In this document: positions 26,404 to 35,139 of the stretch, piece after piece
Layout of the letters: each line of letters starts with the position of its first letter
Position numbering within the stretch: the stretch's first letter is position 1
DNA from: PALSA-505 sp963699015
GTDB lineage: Bacteria > Actinomycetota > Actinomycetes > Streptosporangiales > Streptosporangiaceae
Reading direction: 5' to 3'
NCBI GenBank assembly: GCA_963699015.1
Contig: CAVOSX010000008.1
Span: 248,001-312,000, forward strand
DNA length: 64,000 nucleotides
Translations under genes and position numbers: made by a program
The notes under the pieces: generated by a model
Database searches by the model: none
Told to the model about the DNA's origin: nothing
What the model saw: only the letters and a program-made list of their open reading frames with translations

Positions 26404-26513
26404 CGCTGGCAATATCCTGGCCGCAACCATGCAGCGGGTATGAACACTGCTCGTGATCGCTGTCACGCCCAGGGAGCGGCAGCGAGATCACCCAACCGGA
26501 AGGAACAGCGGGG

Positions 26514-27599
26514 ATGACAGCCAAGGTGCAGGGCGTGGTGGCGGCGGCCAAGGGCGCGCCGGTGGAACTGACCACGGTGCTGGTACCTGACCCGGGGCCC
26601 GGCGAGGCGCTCGTCCGGATCCAGGCGTGCGGAGTCTGCCACACCGACCTGCACTATCGCGAGGGCGGCATCGGCGATGACTTTCCCTACCTGCTCGGGC
26701 ACGAGGCCGCGGGCGTAGTGGAAGCCGTGGGCGATGACGTGAATGACGTGGCGCCCGGTGACTTCGTGATCCTCAACTGGCGCGCGGTGTGCGGCGAGTG
26801 CCGCGCGTGCGCGCGGGGCAAGCCGTGGTACTGCTTCGCCACCCGCAACGCCAGCCAGAAGATGACGCTGGCGGATGGCACCCCGCTGTCGCCGGCCCTC
26901 GGGATTGGCGCGTTCGTGGAGAAGACACTGGTGGCGGCCGGGCAGTGCACCAAGGTGAATCCGGCGATCCGGCCCGAGGTGGCCGGGTTGCTGGGCTGCG
27001 GCGTGATGGCCGGGCTCGGTGCCGCGCTCAACACCGGCGGGGTCGGCAGGGGCGACTCGGTCGCGGTCATCGGGTGCGGCGGCGTGGGCGGCGGCGCGCT
27101 GCTCGGCGCGGCGCTGGCCGGCGCGCGGACGATCATCGCCGTGGACGTGGATGACCGCAAGCTCGACTGGGCCCGGGAGTTCGGCGCGACGCACGTGATC
27201 AATTCTGGGCAAGCCGACCCGGTGGCGAGCATCCGCGAGCTGACCGGAGGGTTCGGGGCCGATGTGGTGATCGAGGCGATTGGCCGGCCAGAGACGTACG
27301 AGCAGGCGTTCTACGCCCGCGATCTGGCCGGGACCGTCGTGCTCGTCGGCGTGCCCACCCCCGAGATGCGGCTGGACATGCCGCTGCTCGACTTCTTCGG
27401 CCGCGGCGGTGCACTCAAGTCGTCGTGGTACGGCGACTGCCTTCCCAGCCGGGATTTCCCCATGCTCGTGGATCTGCACCTGCAGGGTCGGCTGCCGCTG
27501 GAGAAGTTCGTGTCCGAGACCATCGGGGTGGGCCAGGTGGAAGAGGCATTCGCCAAGATGGGCCGGGGCGAGGTGCTGCGCTCGGTCGTGACGTTCTGA
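26514..27599 (+). CDS. mscR: S-(hydroxymethyl)mycothiol dehydrogenase, zinc-dependent alcohol dehydrogenase class
   Basis: 361 residues, GGAAGGAA upstream. Catalytic zinc ligands are expected at Cys42 (CGVCHTDLHYREGG) and in LGHEAAG (His63, Glu64); the structural zinc is bound by Cys93, 96, 99 and 107 (CGECRACARGKPWYC). The NAD site is VAVIGCGGVGGGALLGA. The run of conserved blocks (VILNWRAVCG, GIGAFVEKTLVAAGQC, LLGCGVMAGLGAA) is specific to the mycothiol-dependent formaldehyde dehydrogenase/nitrosomycothiol reductase of actinobacteria. It oxidises hydroxymethyl-mycothiol to the formyl thioester. The metallo-hydrolase often found downstream is absent here. Confidence 0.9.
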   Translation: MTAKVQGVVAAAKGAPVELTTVLVPDPGPGEALVRIQACGVCHTDLHYREGGIGDDFPYLLGHEAAGVVEAVGDDVNDVAPGDFVILNWRAVCGECRACARGKPWYCFATRNASQKMTLADGTPLSPALGIGAFVEKTLVAAGQCTKVNPAIRPEVAGLLGCGVMAGLGAALNTGGVGRGDSVAVIGCGGVGGGALLGAALAGARTIIAVDVDDRKLDWAREFGATHVINSGQADPVASIRELTGGFGADVVIEAIGRPETYEQAFYARDLAGTVVLVGVPTPEMRLDMPLLDFFGRGGALKSSWYGDCLPSRDFPMLVDLHLQGRLPLEKFVSETIGVGQVEEAFAKMGRGEVLRSVVTF

Positions 27600-27648
27600 T
27601 CCTCTTCGCGGGCCGCCGCGATGTCGGCTGCGGGCCGCGGTCAGCCGG

Positions 27649-28239
27649 TCACGGGTGGATCGTCTTGTGCTCGTTCAGCATCGCGACGTACTTCGCGATG
27701 CGCCCGGCCCGGGTCTGCGCGCGCTTCGCGTCCTGAATCCGGTACAGGATCGCGTACCGGTTCACGGCGCTCAGCGTGGCGAAGAACTCCTTCGCCACCG
27801 GGTTGAGGTCGAGGGCACGCGCCAGGTCTGGCGGCACGGCGATGGTGGCCTGCCCGTCGTAGGCGGCGTCCCAGCGGCCGTCGGCGCGGGCCGCATCGAC
27901 CTCGCGCTGCCCGGCGGGCTGCATCCCGCCCTCGGCGACCAGCCGTTCCGCCTTCTCGCGGTTGATCTTCGACCAGCGGCTGCGCGGCTTGCGCGGTGTG
28001 AAGCGCTGCAGCCAGTACTCGTCGTCGAGCGCGCCCTTCTGCCCGTCGATCCAGCCGTAGCACAGCGCGCCGTCGACCGCCTCGGCGTAGCTGACGGTCG
28101 GGGTTGCCGCACCCTTCTTCGCGATCTTGAGCCACAGTCCGGACGAGGTCCGGTGGTGCTCTGCCAGCCAGTCCCGCCATGACCGCAGGGAGCCGAAGGC
28201 GAGCACCGGGAGGTCGTCGGGAGGCACCTGCCCAGTCAA
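27649..28239 (-). CDS. YdeI/OmpD-associated family protein
   Basis: 196 residues. SLRSWRDWLAEHHRTSSGLWLKIAKKG, then SYAEAVDGALCYGWIDGQKGALDDEYWLQRFTPRKPRSRWSKINREK and the C-terminal LSAVNRYAILYRIQDAKRAQTRAGRI are the standard blocks of this family, sometimes named after bacteriocin protection. The biochemical function is not established. Length is normal. It is followed upstream on the same strand by proS, with only 30 bp between them, but shared transcription is not proven. Confidence 0.88.
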   Translation of the reverse strand: MTGQVPPDDLPVLAFGSLRSWRDWLAEHHRTSSGLWLKIAKKGAATPTVSYAEAVDGALCYGWIDGQKGALDDEYWLQRFTPRKPRSRWSKINREKAERLVAEGGMQPAGQREVDAARADGRWDAAYDGQATIAVPPDLARALDLNPVAKEFFATLSAVNRYAILYRIQDAKRAQTRAGRIAKYVAMLNEHKTIHP

Positions 28240-28269
28240 TCACGCAGGCGCCGCGCTGCCCCGCCTTAC

Positions 28270-29742
28270 TCAGTACGCCCGGCCGAAGATGAGCCGCTTC
28301 CCGTAGGCGGACGGCAGATTACACCGAACGCACAGGCCTTGCTCTGGCGGGCCTTCGGCGGGTATGCAGCGCGGGGTGGCCGAGGTCTCGGCCTTGATCT
28401 CGTCCTCGCACGCGGGCAGACCGCAATGGAACGCCAGCGCCCAGCCGGTCTTCACCGCCTCGACGAATTCCTCCCACGTGTCCACCGTACGGGTGTGCGC
28501 ATCGCGGAACTCTGTCGCCCGCTGCAACAGCATGGCCTGGAACGCGGCCAGCTCGTACTCCAGCCGGGCGGGCGCGGAGTCGAGCGAGACCGCGGTCTTG
28601 CCCTGGCCGAGCCGGGTCGACATCAGCGCGGAGCCGTCGGCCAGATCACGGGGGCCGAGTTCCAGCCGGATCGGGACACCGCGCAGTTCCCAGTCGTTGA
28701 ACTTGAAGCCAGGGGACAGGTGCGGCCGGTTGTCCACATGCGTTCTGATGCCTGCGCGGCGGAGCCGTTCGGCCAGATCGAGGGCCGGCTGAAGTACCTG
28801 CTCGGCTTGATCGCCGCGGCCGATAGGGACGATCACCACCTGGTAGGGAGCGAGCAGCGGCGGCAGCACCAGGCCCTTGTCGTCACCATGCGTCATGATC
28901 ACAGCGCCCAGCATCCGGGTGGTCATGCCCCAGGACGTGGTGTGGCAGTACTCAAGCTCCCCGCTCTCCGCGGTGTACTGGATGCCGAACGCCCTGGCGA
29001 AGTTGGTCCCCAGGTAGTGCGAGGTACCCGCCTGCAGCGCCCGGCCGTCGCGCATCATGCCCTCGACGGTGAACGTCTGCCGGGCGCCGGGGAACCGCTC
29101 GCCCGGCGTCTTCTCGCCGGCCACCACCGGCATCGCGGCGACCTGCCTGCACACGTCGGTGTACAGGTCGAGCGCGAGGATGGTCTCGCTCATCGCGTCG
29201 GCTTCATCGACGTGCGCGGTGTGGCCCTCCTGCCAGAGGAACTCGGTCGTGCGCAGCAGCATCCGCGGCCGCAGCTCCCAGCGCACGATATTGGCCCACT
29301 GGTTGAGCAGCATCGGCAGGTCGCGGTGCGAGGTGATCCACTTGGACATCATCTCGCCGATGACGGTCTCGGACGTGGGCCGCACGACCAGCGGCTCGTC
29401 CAGCTCCTTGCCGCCCGCGTGGGTGACCACCGCGAGCTCGGGGGCGAAGCCCTCGACGTGCTCGGCCTCGCGCTGCAGGTAGCTTTCCGGGATCAGCAGC
29501 GGGAAGTAGGCGTTGACGTGACCGGTCTCCTTGATCCGCCGGTCCATGTCAGCCTGCAGCAACTCCCAGATCCGGTAACCGTAGGGGCGGATCACCATCG
29601 TGCCCCGGACCGGCCCCCGGTCGACGAGTTCGGCCTTGAAGACGATTTCGTTGTACCAGGCGGAGAAGTCCTCGCTCTGCGGGGTCACTCCGCGTTCATC
29701 GCGCGCCACATGCTGAGGGTACGGTATCGGGCCGGCCGGCAT
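28270..29742 (-). CDS. proS: prolyl-tRNA synthetase, short archaeal/eukaryotic-like type
   Basis: 490 residues, class II synthetase. Motif 2 region LRTTEFLWQEGHTAH and motif 3 region CHTTSWGMTTRMLGAVIMTHGDDKGLVLPP are intact, with RPTSETVIGEM binding proline/ATP. The bacterial-type editing insertion is missing and a C-terminal zinc module is present (CGLPACEDEIK, ATPRCIP, LCVRCN) ending in FGRAY, as in archaeal/eukaryotic-like ProRS. Length is right for that type (about 480). It charges tRNA-Pro. Most actinobacteria also carry a bacterial-type ProRS elsewhere, so this could be a second copy; the window cannot tell. Confidence 0.93.
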   Translation of the reverse strand: MPAGPIPYPQHVARDERGVTPQSEDFSAWYNEIVFKAELVDRGPVRGTMVIRPYGYRIWELLQADMDRRIKETGHVNAYFPLLIPESYLQREAEHVEGFAPELAVVTHAGGKELDEPLVVRPTSETVIGEMMSKWITSHRDLPMLLNQWANIVRWELRPRMLLRTTEFLWQEGHTAHVDEADAMSETILALDLYTDVCRQVAAMPVVAGEKTPGERFPGARQTFTVEGMMRDGRALQAGTSHYLGTNFARAFGIQYTAESGELEYCHTTSWGMTTRMLGAVIMTHGDDKGLVLPPLLAPYQVVIVPIGRGDQAEQVLQPALDLAERLRRAGIRTHVDNRPHLSPGFKFNDWELRGVPIRLELGPRDLADGSALMSTRLGQGKTAVSLDSAPARLEYELAAFQAMLLQRATEFRDAHTRTVDTWEEFVEAVKTGWALAFHCGLPACEDEIKAETSATPRCIPAEGPPEQGLCVRCNLPSAYGKRLIFGRAY

Positions 29743-29833
29743 CCCGTGGTTTGTGCCGCCGCGGCGCCGTCCCGCGCCGCCCGGCAGAGCCGGGTCGCCT
29801 CGCCGGACCCGGCGAGTAACCGGGACGGGAGGG

Positions 29834-30220
29834 TCAGCGGACCCAGGGCGGAGCCAGCCTGGAACCGTCGGGCAGTACCGCCTCCAGCCCGACGCTAGTG
29901 GTTACCCAGGCCGAGGCAGGCTCGTCGCCGGGGTTGTCGACCCGCACGCTGGAGTCGGGCGGGACGACGATGGCATCGCCGGCCCGGCAGGCCACGCCGG
30001 CCGCGTCTGGCCCGTTCCCCAGCGTCACGAACAGCGTGCCGCAGAGCACGAACAGGATCTCCTCACGGCTGACTGCGTGCGCGGTGCCGTCGCGGCCGGC
30101 CGGGACGTCCAGCCGCCAGGCGCACAGTTCCGCGCTGCCGCGTGCGGGTGCCGCGTACGAGGTGAAGCGGGAGCCGTGCATGTCGTGGGCGACGGCATCG
30201 GCGGCGTGAATGACCGGCAT
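29834..30220 (-). CDS. single-domain cupin protein
   Basis: 128 residues from ATG 30220, with GGAGG 6 nt upstream. The cupin barrel is seen in VSREEILFVLCGTLFVTLG and CRAGDAIVVPPDSSVRVDNPGDEPA. The His residues that bind metal in the first cupin motif are replaced (AVSREEI), so metal binding is uncertain. Divergent from a MarR gene across 97 bp filled with palindromes, the usual arrangement of a MarR target. Confidence 0.82.
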   Translation of the reverse strand: MPVIHAADAVAHDMHGSRFTSYAAPARGSAELCAWRLDVPAGRDGTAHAVSREEILFVLCGTLFVTLGNGPDAAGVACRAGDAIVVPPDSSVRVDNPGDEPASAWVTTSVGLEAVLPDGSRLAPPWVR

Positions 30221-30240
30221 GGCGCACCTCCGCGATGGAT

Positions 30241-30300
30241 AGGCAAGTAGATTGCCTTTATTGTCAAGTGACTTGCGCAACTTGTCAAGGCAATTGACAA
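30241..30300. promoter_or_regulatory. cupin promoter overlapped by nested palindromes (probable MarR operators)
   Basis: TTGTCAAGGCAATTGACAA (30282-30300) is a 7-bp inverted repeat with a 5-bp centre. CAAGTGACTTG (30265-30275), TTGCGCAA (30273-30280) and AGGCAA/TTGCCT (30241-30257) are further dyads. On the minus strand TTGACA (30288-30283) and GACAAT (30265-30260) are exactly 17 nt apart, a good promoter for the cupin gene, and both boxes lie inside the dyads. Binding by the neighbouring MarR protein would block this promoter. Confidence 0.65.
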
Positions 30301-30317
30301 ATTGGCAGACTGGCCCC

Positions 30318-30764
30318 ATGCGCGATGACGATGCCCTCGCCTTGTCCGCCCTGGTTCTCGCGGCGGGGAACGCCCTGGTGGACGGGATCCAAGCCGGGGT
30401 GGTGGCGCGCGGCTACCGCGACGTGCGCCCGGCGCATGGCTTCGCCTTCGCCCGGCTGGCCCCGGACGGAGCGACGGTCAGCGAGCTCGCCGCGCACCTG
30501 GGCGTCACCCGCCAGGCCGCGGCACAGCTGGTGGATGAGATGGTGGCGAAGGGCTACGTCGAGCGGCGGCGCCATCCAGACGATGGCCGGGCGCAGCTCA
30601 TCACGCTCACCGAACGCGGCTGGGCTTGCACCCGCGCGGCCGAGGCGGCGGCCGCCGAGACCGTCGGGGCCTGGGCCGCCATCCTGGGCGAGGAGCAGCT
30701 GCGCGCGACCCGCCACGCCCTGGCGGAAATCGCCCCGGCCGGGCGCCTTCGGCCTACCTGGTGA
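30318..30764 (+). CDS. MarR-family transcriptional regulator
   Basis: 148 residues from ATG 30318. ATVSELAAHLGVTRQAAAQLVDEMVAKGYVERRRHPDDGRAQLITLTERG is a complete MarR winged helix-turn-helix with the DxRxx wing; flanking helices give the dimer. It starts 18 nt after the strongest palindrome in the divergent region and is presumably autoregulated. The ligand is unknown. Confidence 0.9.
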   Translation: MRDDDALALSALVLAAGNALVDGIQAGVVARGYRDVRPAHGFAFARLAPDGATVSELAAHLGVTRQAAAQLVDEMVAKGYVERRRHPDDGRAQLITLTERGWACTRAAEAAAAETVGAWAAILGEEQLRATRHALAEIAPAGRLRPTW

Positions 30765-31333
30765 CGCCGGCGCACGCCGCGGTACCGGCCCCCGCCCAGG
30801 GGTGAGGTCGCGCGGCCCGGGCCGGCCAACCGGGACGCATGCTCCTGACCAGGTGGCGGCCCCCTTGCGGTTGCCGCATGATGTAGTGACCCCGAGGCCC
30901 GTCTGCACCACGCCACCCATGAGAGTGACCCGTCCCCATGAGCAGCGCACGGCCGCCTGACCAGCAGCGCCGGGGAGCGCACGCCCGGCACGGCGGCTCG
31001 CGCGACCGCACGGACGCCGGTGACCAGCCGGGAGCCGGCGTATCCGGTCGCGACGAGTCCGGCTACCCCGAATCCGGCCGCCGGGGGCCCCGGCACGCCG
31101 GACCCCGGCTCGACGATCCCTGGTACCAGGAGCCCGGCGTTCGCGACATCGGGTACAGGCAGCCCGGGTATCAGGATCGGGATTATCGGGAGCTGGGGTA
31201 TCCGCGGCCCGGGCGCCCGCGGCCCGAGGATCAGGGCGCCGGGTCCAGGGCCGCGGCGGTCGGGGAGACTCGGTTCGGGGCACCCGGTCACCCGGAGCCT
31301 GGCTACCCGGGACCTGGGTACACGCGACCTGGC

Positions 31334-31378
31334 GACGCGGGGCCTGGGTATGCGGGGCCTGGGTATGCGGGGCCTGGC
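31334..31378 (+). repeat. 15-bp in-frame coding repeats
   Basis: Three consecutive 15-bp units of the type TATGCGGGGCCTGGG (31334-31348, 31349-31363, 31364-31378) encode the pentapeptide GPGYA in the disordered tail. Near-identity at DNA level points to recent slippage or duplication. Confidence 0.75.
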
Positions 31379-31789
31379 CGCGCGGGATCACGATCTGCGG
31401 GGCCTGGCTACGCGGCACCCGGGTACGCGGGACCCGGCGCCGGCGATCCTAGCGGCGGCGATCTGGGCTATGGCGGCCCCGGTGACGATGACCCCCAATA
31501 CCGCGACCCCGGCTACGGCAGGCGCGGGCGCGGCAAGCATGGCCGTCACGCGCCGCGGACTGGCGGAGACGGCTCTGGCCCGCCCGCGGATGGCGGGCCG
31601 CGGCGTGGCGGCACCGATCGCCGCAGGTCCCCGCGTGACGAGCCACCGCAAGGCGGGCCGGGCCACGAGTGGGTCGGCTACGGCCGCGGAGCCGTCGGGA
31701 CTCCCGCGGACCTCGACCCGGCGGCCCCCCAGCCGGGCCTGGTTAGTCCCGGTCCCGGACGTCCCGCTCCGGGCCGTCCCGCCTCTGGC

Positions 31790-31864
31790 CATCCCGGGAC
31801 CGACCATCTCGGGACCGACCATCTCGGGACCGAGTATCCCGGGACCGAGTATCCCGGGACCGAC
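31790..31864 (+). repeat. five 15-bp in-frame coding repeats
   Basis: Five units of CATCYCGGGACCGAS type at 31790, 31805, 31820, 31835 and 31850 encode HPGTD/HLGTD/YPGTE repeats. Units differ at only two or three positions. Confidence 0.8.
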
Positions 31865-32799
31865 CATCCCAGCCCTGACACTTCCGGCCTGGCCCGCCCC
31901 CGCGCCGGTCAGCGCGCGCCGGTTCATCCCGACCAGCGCGCGCCAGTTCAAGCACCCTCCGGCCGGCGCGGTGACCGCAACGACTATGGCCTTCCTGACC
32001 GCGACCGCCGCCGCGCCGCCAGGACCATGCGGTCGGCCAGGCAACCGAGACGCGCTCAGCCCGCCGGAGCGGGCTCGCACCAGTGCGCCCACCAGGACCG
32101 GACGGCCGCCGGGCAACGGCCCAGGCCCGGTCAGTGCCGAGGCGCGGTGGCCGGCGCGGACGGAGAACGCTGATCTGGCTGGGCGCAGGACTGGTTGTGG
32201 TCGCCACGGCGGTCGCGGTCGTCGCGATTCTCAGGTCGGGGCCAGGTGGTCCCGCGCACACTCTGACCACGCCCGCGCGGCTGGGCGCCTATCTGCGTCG
32301 GCCCCAGCTGGCTCGCCGGATGGACGTGGCCCAGCTGGAGAGGAACATCATCGCGAACAGCTCAGGTCAGGCCCGTCATGTCGTGTCGGCCGTGTACGAG
32401 AAGGGCTCGACGGTTCCTGGCGGGCCGGCGCCGCAGGTCATCCTCTTCATCGGCGGGAAGCTCACAGGTGTCTCTGCCGTCGCTTCGATCAAGACCTTCG
32501 GCCAGCACTTCCGCGACACCGAGCAGACGAGCCCGGGGCGGCTCGGCGGCCGGGCGGCCTGTGTGCCCGCGCAATCGGGCACAGGCGATGCCGCGGTCTG
32601 CGCCTGGTTCGACTACGACACGTTCGGCGAGCTCGTCTCGCCCAACATGACCGCCTCCGCGCTGGCCGGCGAGCTGCGTATGATCAGGCCGAGCATCGAG
32701 CGGGTGAGCGGGTAGCCCGTCGCGTCACGGCTGCCGCGAGCACGCGCCTCGCGAGGCCGCCGCGCGCCGGGCGCGTGCCGCCGCAGACGGTGCCTGTGC

Positions 32800-33984
32800 T
32801 TACTGCTTGCGCTGCGCCCGGGGCTTGCGCAGCGACACCCGGGCGACGGCGATGATGACGCCAAGGGCGAGTACGACCAGCCCGGCCACCTGGCTGCCGA
32901 CCTGCCCTGTGTTGAGTGGCAGGACGTCGGCCACCGACGTCGGGTGATACGGTGCGTGCTTCGTGGTGGCCGCGGGGGAGCCGCCGCCTGGGATCGGGGG
33001 GGTGGCTACCGGCGAAGGACTGATCGTCGGGAACAGGTTGCTGGGATCCGCGCCAGACCCGGTGCCGGTCAGGCCGGTCAGCGGCGCCACGCCGCCAGTC
33101 GAGGTGTCACCGGAGCCGAGGCCCAGGCTGCTGCCGAGGCCGGAGCCGAGGTTCGTCCCGACCCCAGAATCCTGGTTGGACCCCGAGCCACCCGAATGGT
33201 GGCCTGAATTACTGTTCCCGTTGCCATTCCCGTGGCTGTGCCCGTGGCTGTGCCCCGAGTGATTTGAGGAGGTCGGCTTCTTCGAAGGCGGAGGTGATTT
33301 GGGCGGCGGGGCGACGACATTGACCGAAGCGATCCCGGAAACCGAGCCTTGCGTGGTTGCCCCGCTCGCCACTCCGGTCACCCGCACGTTCAGCGTGACC
33401 GAATCGCCCGACGATGCGCTGCTCGGCACGGCATCCTGGGCCTGCATCTCGGTCGTCTGATCGGCCCGCATTCCCCCCAGCGCGCAGGTCGACGTGCCGT
33501 CTCCCGCACCGCAAACGGTGAAGGCAGGCGCGGGGAAACTGCTCGGGGTGGCCGAGATCTGGACGGTCACGTCGGTGGCGGCTCCGCCTGTCGGCTGCAC
33601 GTCGATGGTGTAACCGGCTGACTGCCCTGGCTTTACCGTGCTCGTCACCGCCGTCACGCTCACGCACAGTTGCGTGGCCGCCGGAGACGCGGACTTCGCG
33701 GAGCCGGACCTGGATCCGGATCCGGACATGGCTGCGCCGCCGGGGCTGAGGGTGGGCGTGGGGCCGGGCGGCGGTGAACTCGGCGCCGTCGGCAGCGCCT
33801 CACAAATGCTGCCTGCTTGCAGGGACCCGGAGTGGACCGCGGCCAGAGCCGCGGCGGCCGTGCCGACGCCCAGCACCGCCAGGCCGGCGAATGCGGCCAG
33901 GAAAGTAGGCCCAGCCCGGTTCCTACGTCGAAGAACGCCAGGCTGGGATTCGTCCCGAAGGGTCAGTTCACGTCTCAGCATCAT
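32800..33984 (-). CDS. surface protein with Ser/His/Gly-rich spacer and C-terminal anchor
   Basis: 394 residues. A signal or anchor segment (about 28-50, FLAAFAGLAVLGVGTAAAALAA) is followed by a DUF11-like beta domain (about 105-230, VKPGQSAGYTIDVQPTGG, CALGGMRADQTTEM). Then come PPPKSPPPSKK, a run of HSGHSHGHSHGNGNG, a Gly/Ser spacer, and a C-terminal LPLNTGQ followed by a hydrophobic helix and the basic tail RKPRAQRKQ. The tail looks like a sortase signal, but the spacing (LP-x-x-TG) is one residue longer than LPxTG. Likely an exported wall-facing protein. Convergent with the preceding gene. Confidence 0.7.
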   Translation of the reverse strand: MMLRRELTLRDESQPGVLRRRNRAGPTFLAAFAGLAVLGVGTAAAALAAVHSGSLQAGSICEALPTAPSSPPPGPTPTLSPGGAAMSGSGSRSGSAKSASPAATQLCVSVTAVTSTVKPGQSAGYTIDVQPTGGAATDVTVQISATPSSFPAPAFTVCGAGDGTSTCALGGMRADQTTEMQAQDAVPSSASSGDSVTLNVRVTGVASGATTQGSVSGIASVNVVAPPPKSPPPSKKPTSSNHSGHSHGHSHGNGNGNSNSGHHSGGSGSNQDSGVGTNLGSGLGSSLGLGSGDTSTGGVAPLTGLTGTGSGADPSNLFPTISPSPVATPPIPGGGSPAATTKHAPYHPTSVADVLPLNTGQVGSQVAGLVVLALGVIIAVARVSLRKPRAQRKQ

Positions 33985-34135
33985 GGGCTAGGTTACGGGC
34001 TGTTCGCGCTCACCTCTACCCCTGGGTCACATCGGTAACCAGGTTACTGCCCGCTGGCGTGTTCCATAACGGGATGACATGCGCGGATCGGCGTCCCGGC
34101 CGGGACAGCCATCTCGTGGGCTCGGGGAGGGAAAA

Positions 34136-34984
34136 ATGGACCCGGAAGCGGTACTGACCAGGCCCGCGCCCCCACCGGACGTGACGCTGCGTTACGGCCC
34201 GGAAAACGAGCACGTGGCCGATTTGCGTCTGCCGCGGCCCGGGGCCGCCTCCGCGGTGAACGGGCCGGCACCGCTCGTGCTGTTCCTGCACGGCGGATTC
34301 TGGCGTGCGCGGTACGACCGCGTCCACACCTGGCCGCTGGCCGCCGCGCTGGCATCGGCTGGGTTCGCCGTCTGCACGCCGGAGTTCCGCCGCGTCGGCC
34401 AGCCGGGCGGCGGGTGGCCGGGAACCTTCGACGACGTTGCCGCGGCTGTGGACGCCCTGCCGGATCTGGCCTCCGAGGCCGCCGGGCCCGGGGGCTTGGC
34501 GCCGAAGCCGCTTGTGCTCGCCGGCCACTCGGCCGGCGGTCACCTCGCGTTGTGGGCCGCGGCCAGGCACCGCCTTCCACATGACTCCCCGTGGCGCGCG
34601 CCGTCACCCGGCCCCTATGGCGGCGTGGTCGGTCTCGCCGCGGTCAGCGACCTGGCCGGCTGTCACGCTGCCGGGCTGGGCGGCGGCGCGGCTGACGCCC
34701 TCATCGGCGGCGGTCCAGGCCGCTACGCCGATCGGTACGCGCTCGCCGATCCCGCTGGCCTGCTGCCGCTCGGCGTCCGCGTGCGACTGGTGCACGGCTC
34801 CCGGGACGAGATCGTGCCGTGCTCGATGAGCCGAGAGTACGCCGAGCGCGCGGTCGGCCAGGGGGACGACGTGACCGTCAACGAGCTCGCTGAATGCGGG
34901 CACTACGAGCTCATCGACCCGGTGACCGCCGCCTGGCCGGCCGTGCTGGCGGCGCTCCGGGCGACTGCGACGCAACCGAGGTAG
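34136..34984 (+). CDS. alpha/beta hydrolase, kynurenine-formamidase/BD-FAE-like
   Basis: 282 residues from ATG 34136 (GAGGG 5-9 nt upstream). LFLHGGFWRARYDR gives the HGG oxyanion motif, LAGHSAGGHLALW the nucleophile Ser132, VHGSRDEIVP the acid and ECGHYELI the His. The HGGFWR variant and C-terminal arrangement are typical of esterases near arylformamidase. It would hydrolyse a small amide or ester in the cytoplasm. It stands alone, 42 bp upstream of tRNA-Thr. Confidence 0.85.
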   Translation: MDPEAVLTRPAPPPDVTLRYGPENEHVADLRLPRPGAASAVNGPAPLVLFLHGGFWRARYDRVHTWPLAAALASAGFAVCTPEFRRVGQPGGGWPGTFDDVAAAVDALPDLASEAAGPGGLAPKPLVLAGHSAGGHLALWAAARHRLPHDSPWRAPSPGPYGGVVGLAAVSDLAGCHAAGLGGGAADALIGGGPGRYADRYALADPAGLLPLGVRVRLVHGSRDEIVPCSMSREYAERAVGQGDDVTVNELAECGHYELIDPVTAAWPAVLAALRATATQPR

Positions 34985-34987
34985 GGA

Positions 34988-35016
34988 TTTCAGCGGCCGG
35001 GGCCTGCGTGTATGCT
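34988..35016 (+). promoter_or_regulatory. promoter candidate of tRNA-Thr
   Basis: TATGCT (35011-35016) lies 10 nt before the tRNA, with a weak TTTCAG (34988-34993) 17 nt further upstream. Confidence 0.45.
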
Positions 35017-35026
35017 CAGCTGCCTC

Positions 35027-35102
35027 GCCCCCTTAGCTCAGTCGGCAGAGCGTCTCCATGGTAAGGAGAAGGTCTACGGTTCGATTCCGTAAGGGGGCTC
35101 CA
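35027..35102 (+). tRNA. tRNA-Thr (anticodon GGT)
   Basis: A 76-nt cloverleaf with acceptor stem GCCCCCT/AGGGGGC, D-arm TAGCTCAGTCGGCAGAGC, anticodon stem TCTCC/GGAGA with loop ATGGTAA (anticodon GGT), T-arm TACGGTTCGATTCCGTA, discriminator T and encoded CCA. Confidence 0.95.
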
Positions 35103-35139
35103 GGTCAGGCGGGTTTTTCGTCTACCTATCCGAGGACCT

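Larger units (their letters stand above)
30938..32715 (+). pseudogene. repeat-rich membrane protein split by one frameshift
   Basis: The frame from ATG 30938 encodes about 390 residues of disordered Gly/Pro/Tyr/Asp/Arg-rich sequence with short repeats (GPGYA, GTDHL, GTEYP). It runs to 32173 without a domain. The continuation in another frame (from about 32100) gives RRTLIWLGAGLVVVATAVAVVAIL, one transmembrane helix, and an extracytoplasmic domain of about 150 residues ending at 32715 (QVILFIGGKLTGVSAVASIK, ACVPAQSG...AVCAWFDYDTFG). Such disordered-tail/one-helix/small-domain proteins are common in actinobacteria. A single indel between about 32083 and 32173 joins the two; it may be real or a sequence error in a repeat-rich stretch. 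Confidence 0.6.

Noticed and set aside
28339..29898. 519-codon open frame on the plus strand
   Set aside because: It is antisense to the clearly real proS gene, has an Arg/His/Gly-rich composition and no domain; long antisense frames are expected in high-GC DNA.
31334..31864. CRISPR-like repeats
   Set aside because: Units are 15 bp, contiguous, in frame and without spacers; they are coding repeats.
32083..32173. Programmed ribosomal frameshift joining the two halves of the repeat-rich protein
   Set aside because: No slippery heptamer with downstream structure was apparent; an indel is simpler.
31020..32855. 611-codon alternative frame through the repeat-rich gene
   Set aside because: The 15-bp repeats are open in several frames; this frame gives Pro/Thr/Arg noise, lacks the transmembrane helix and the C-terminal domain.
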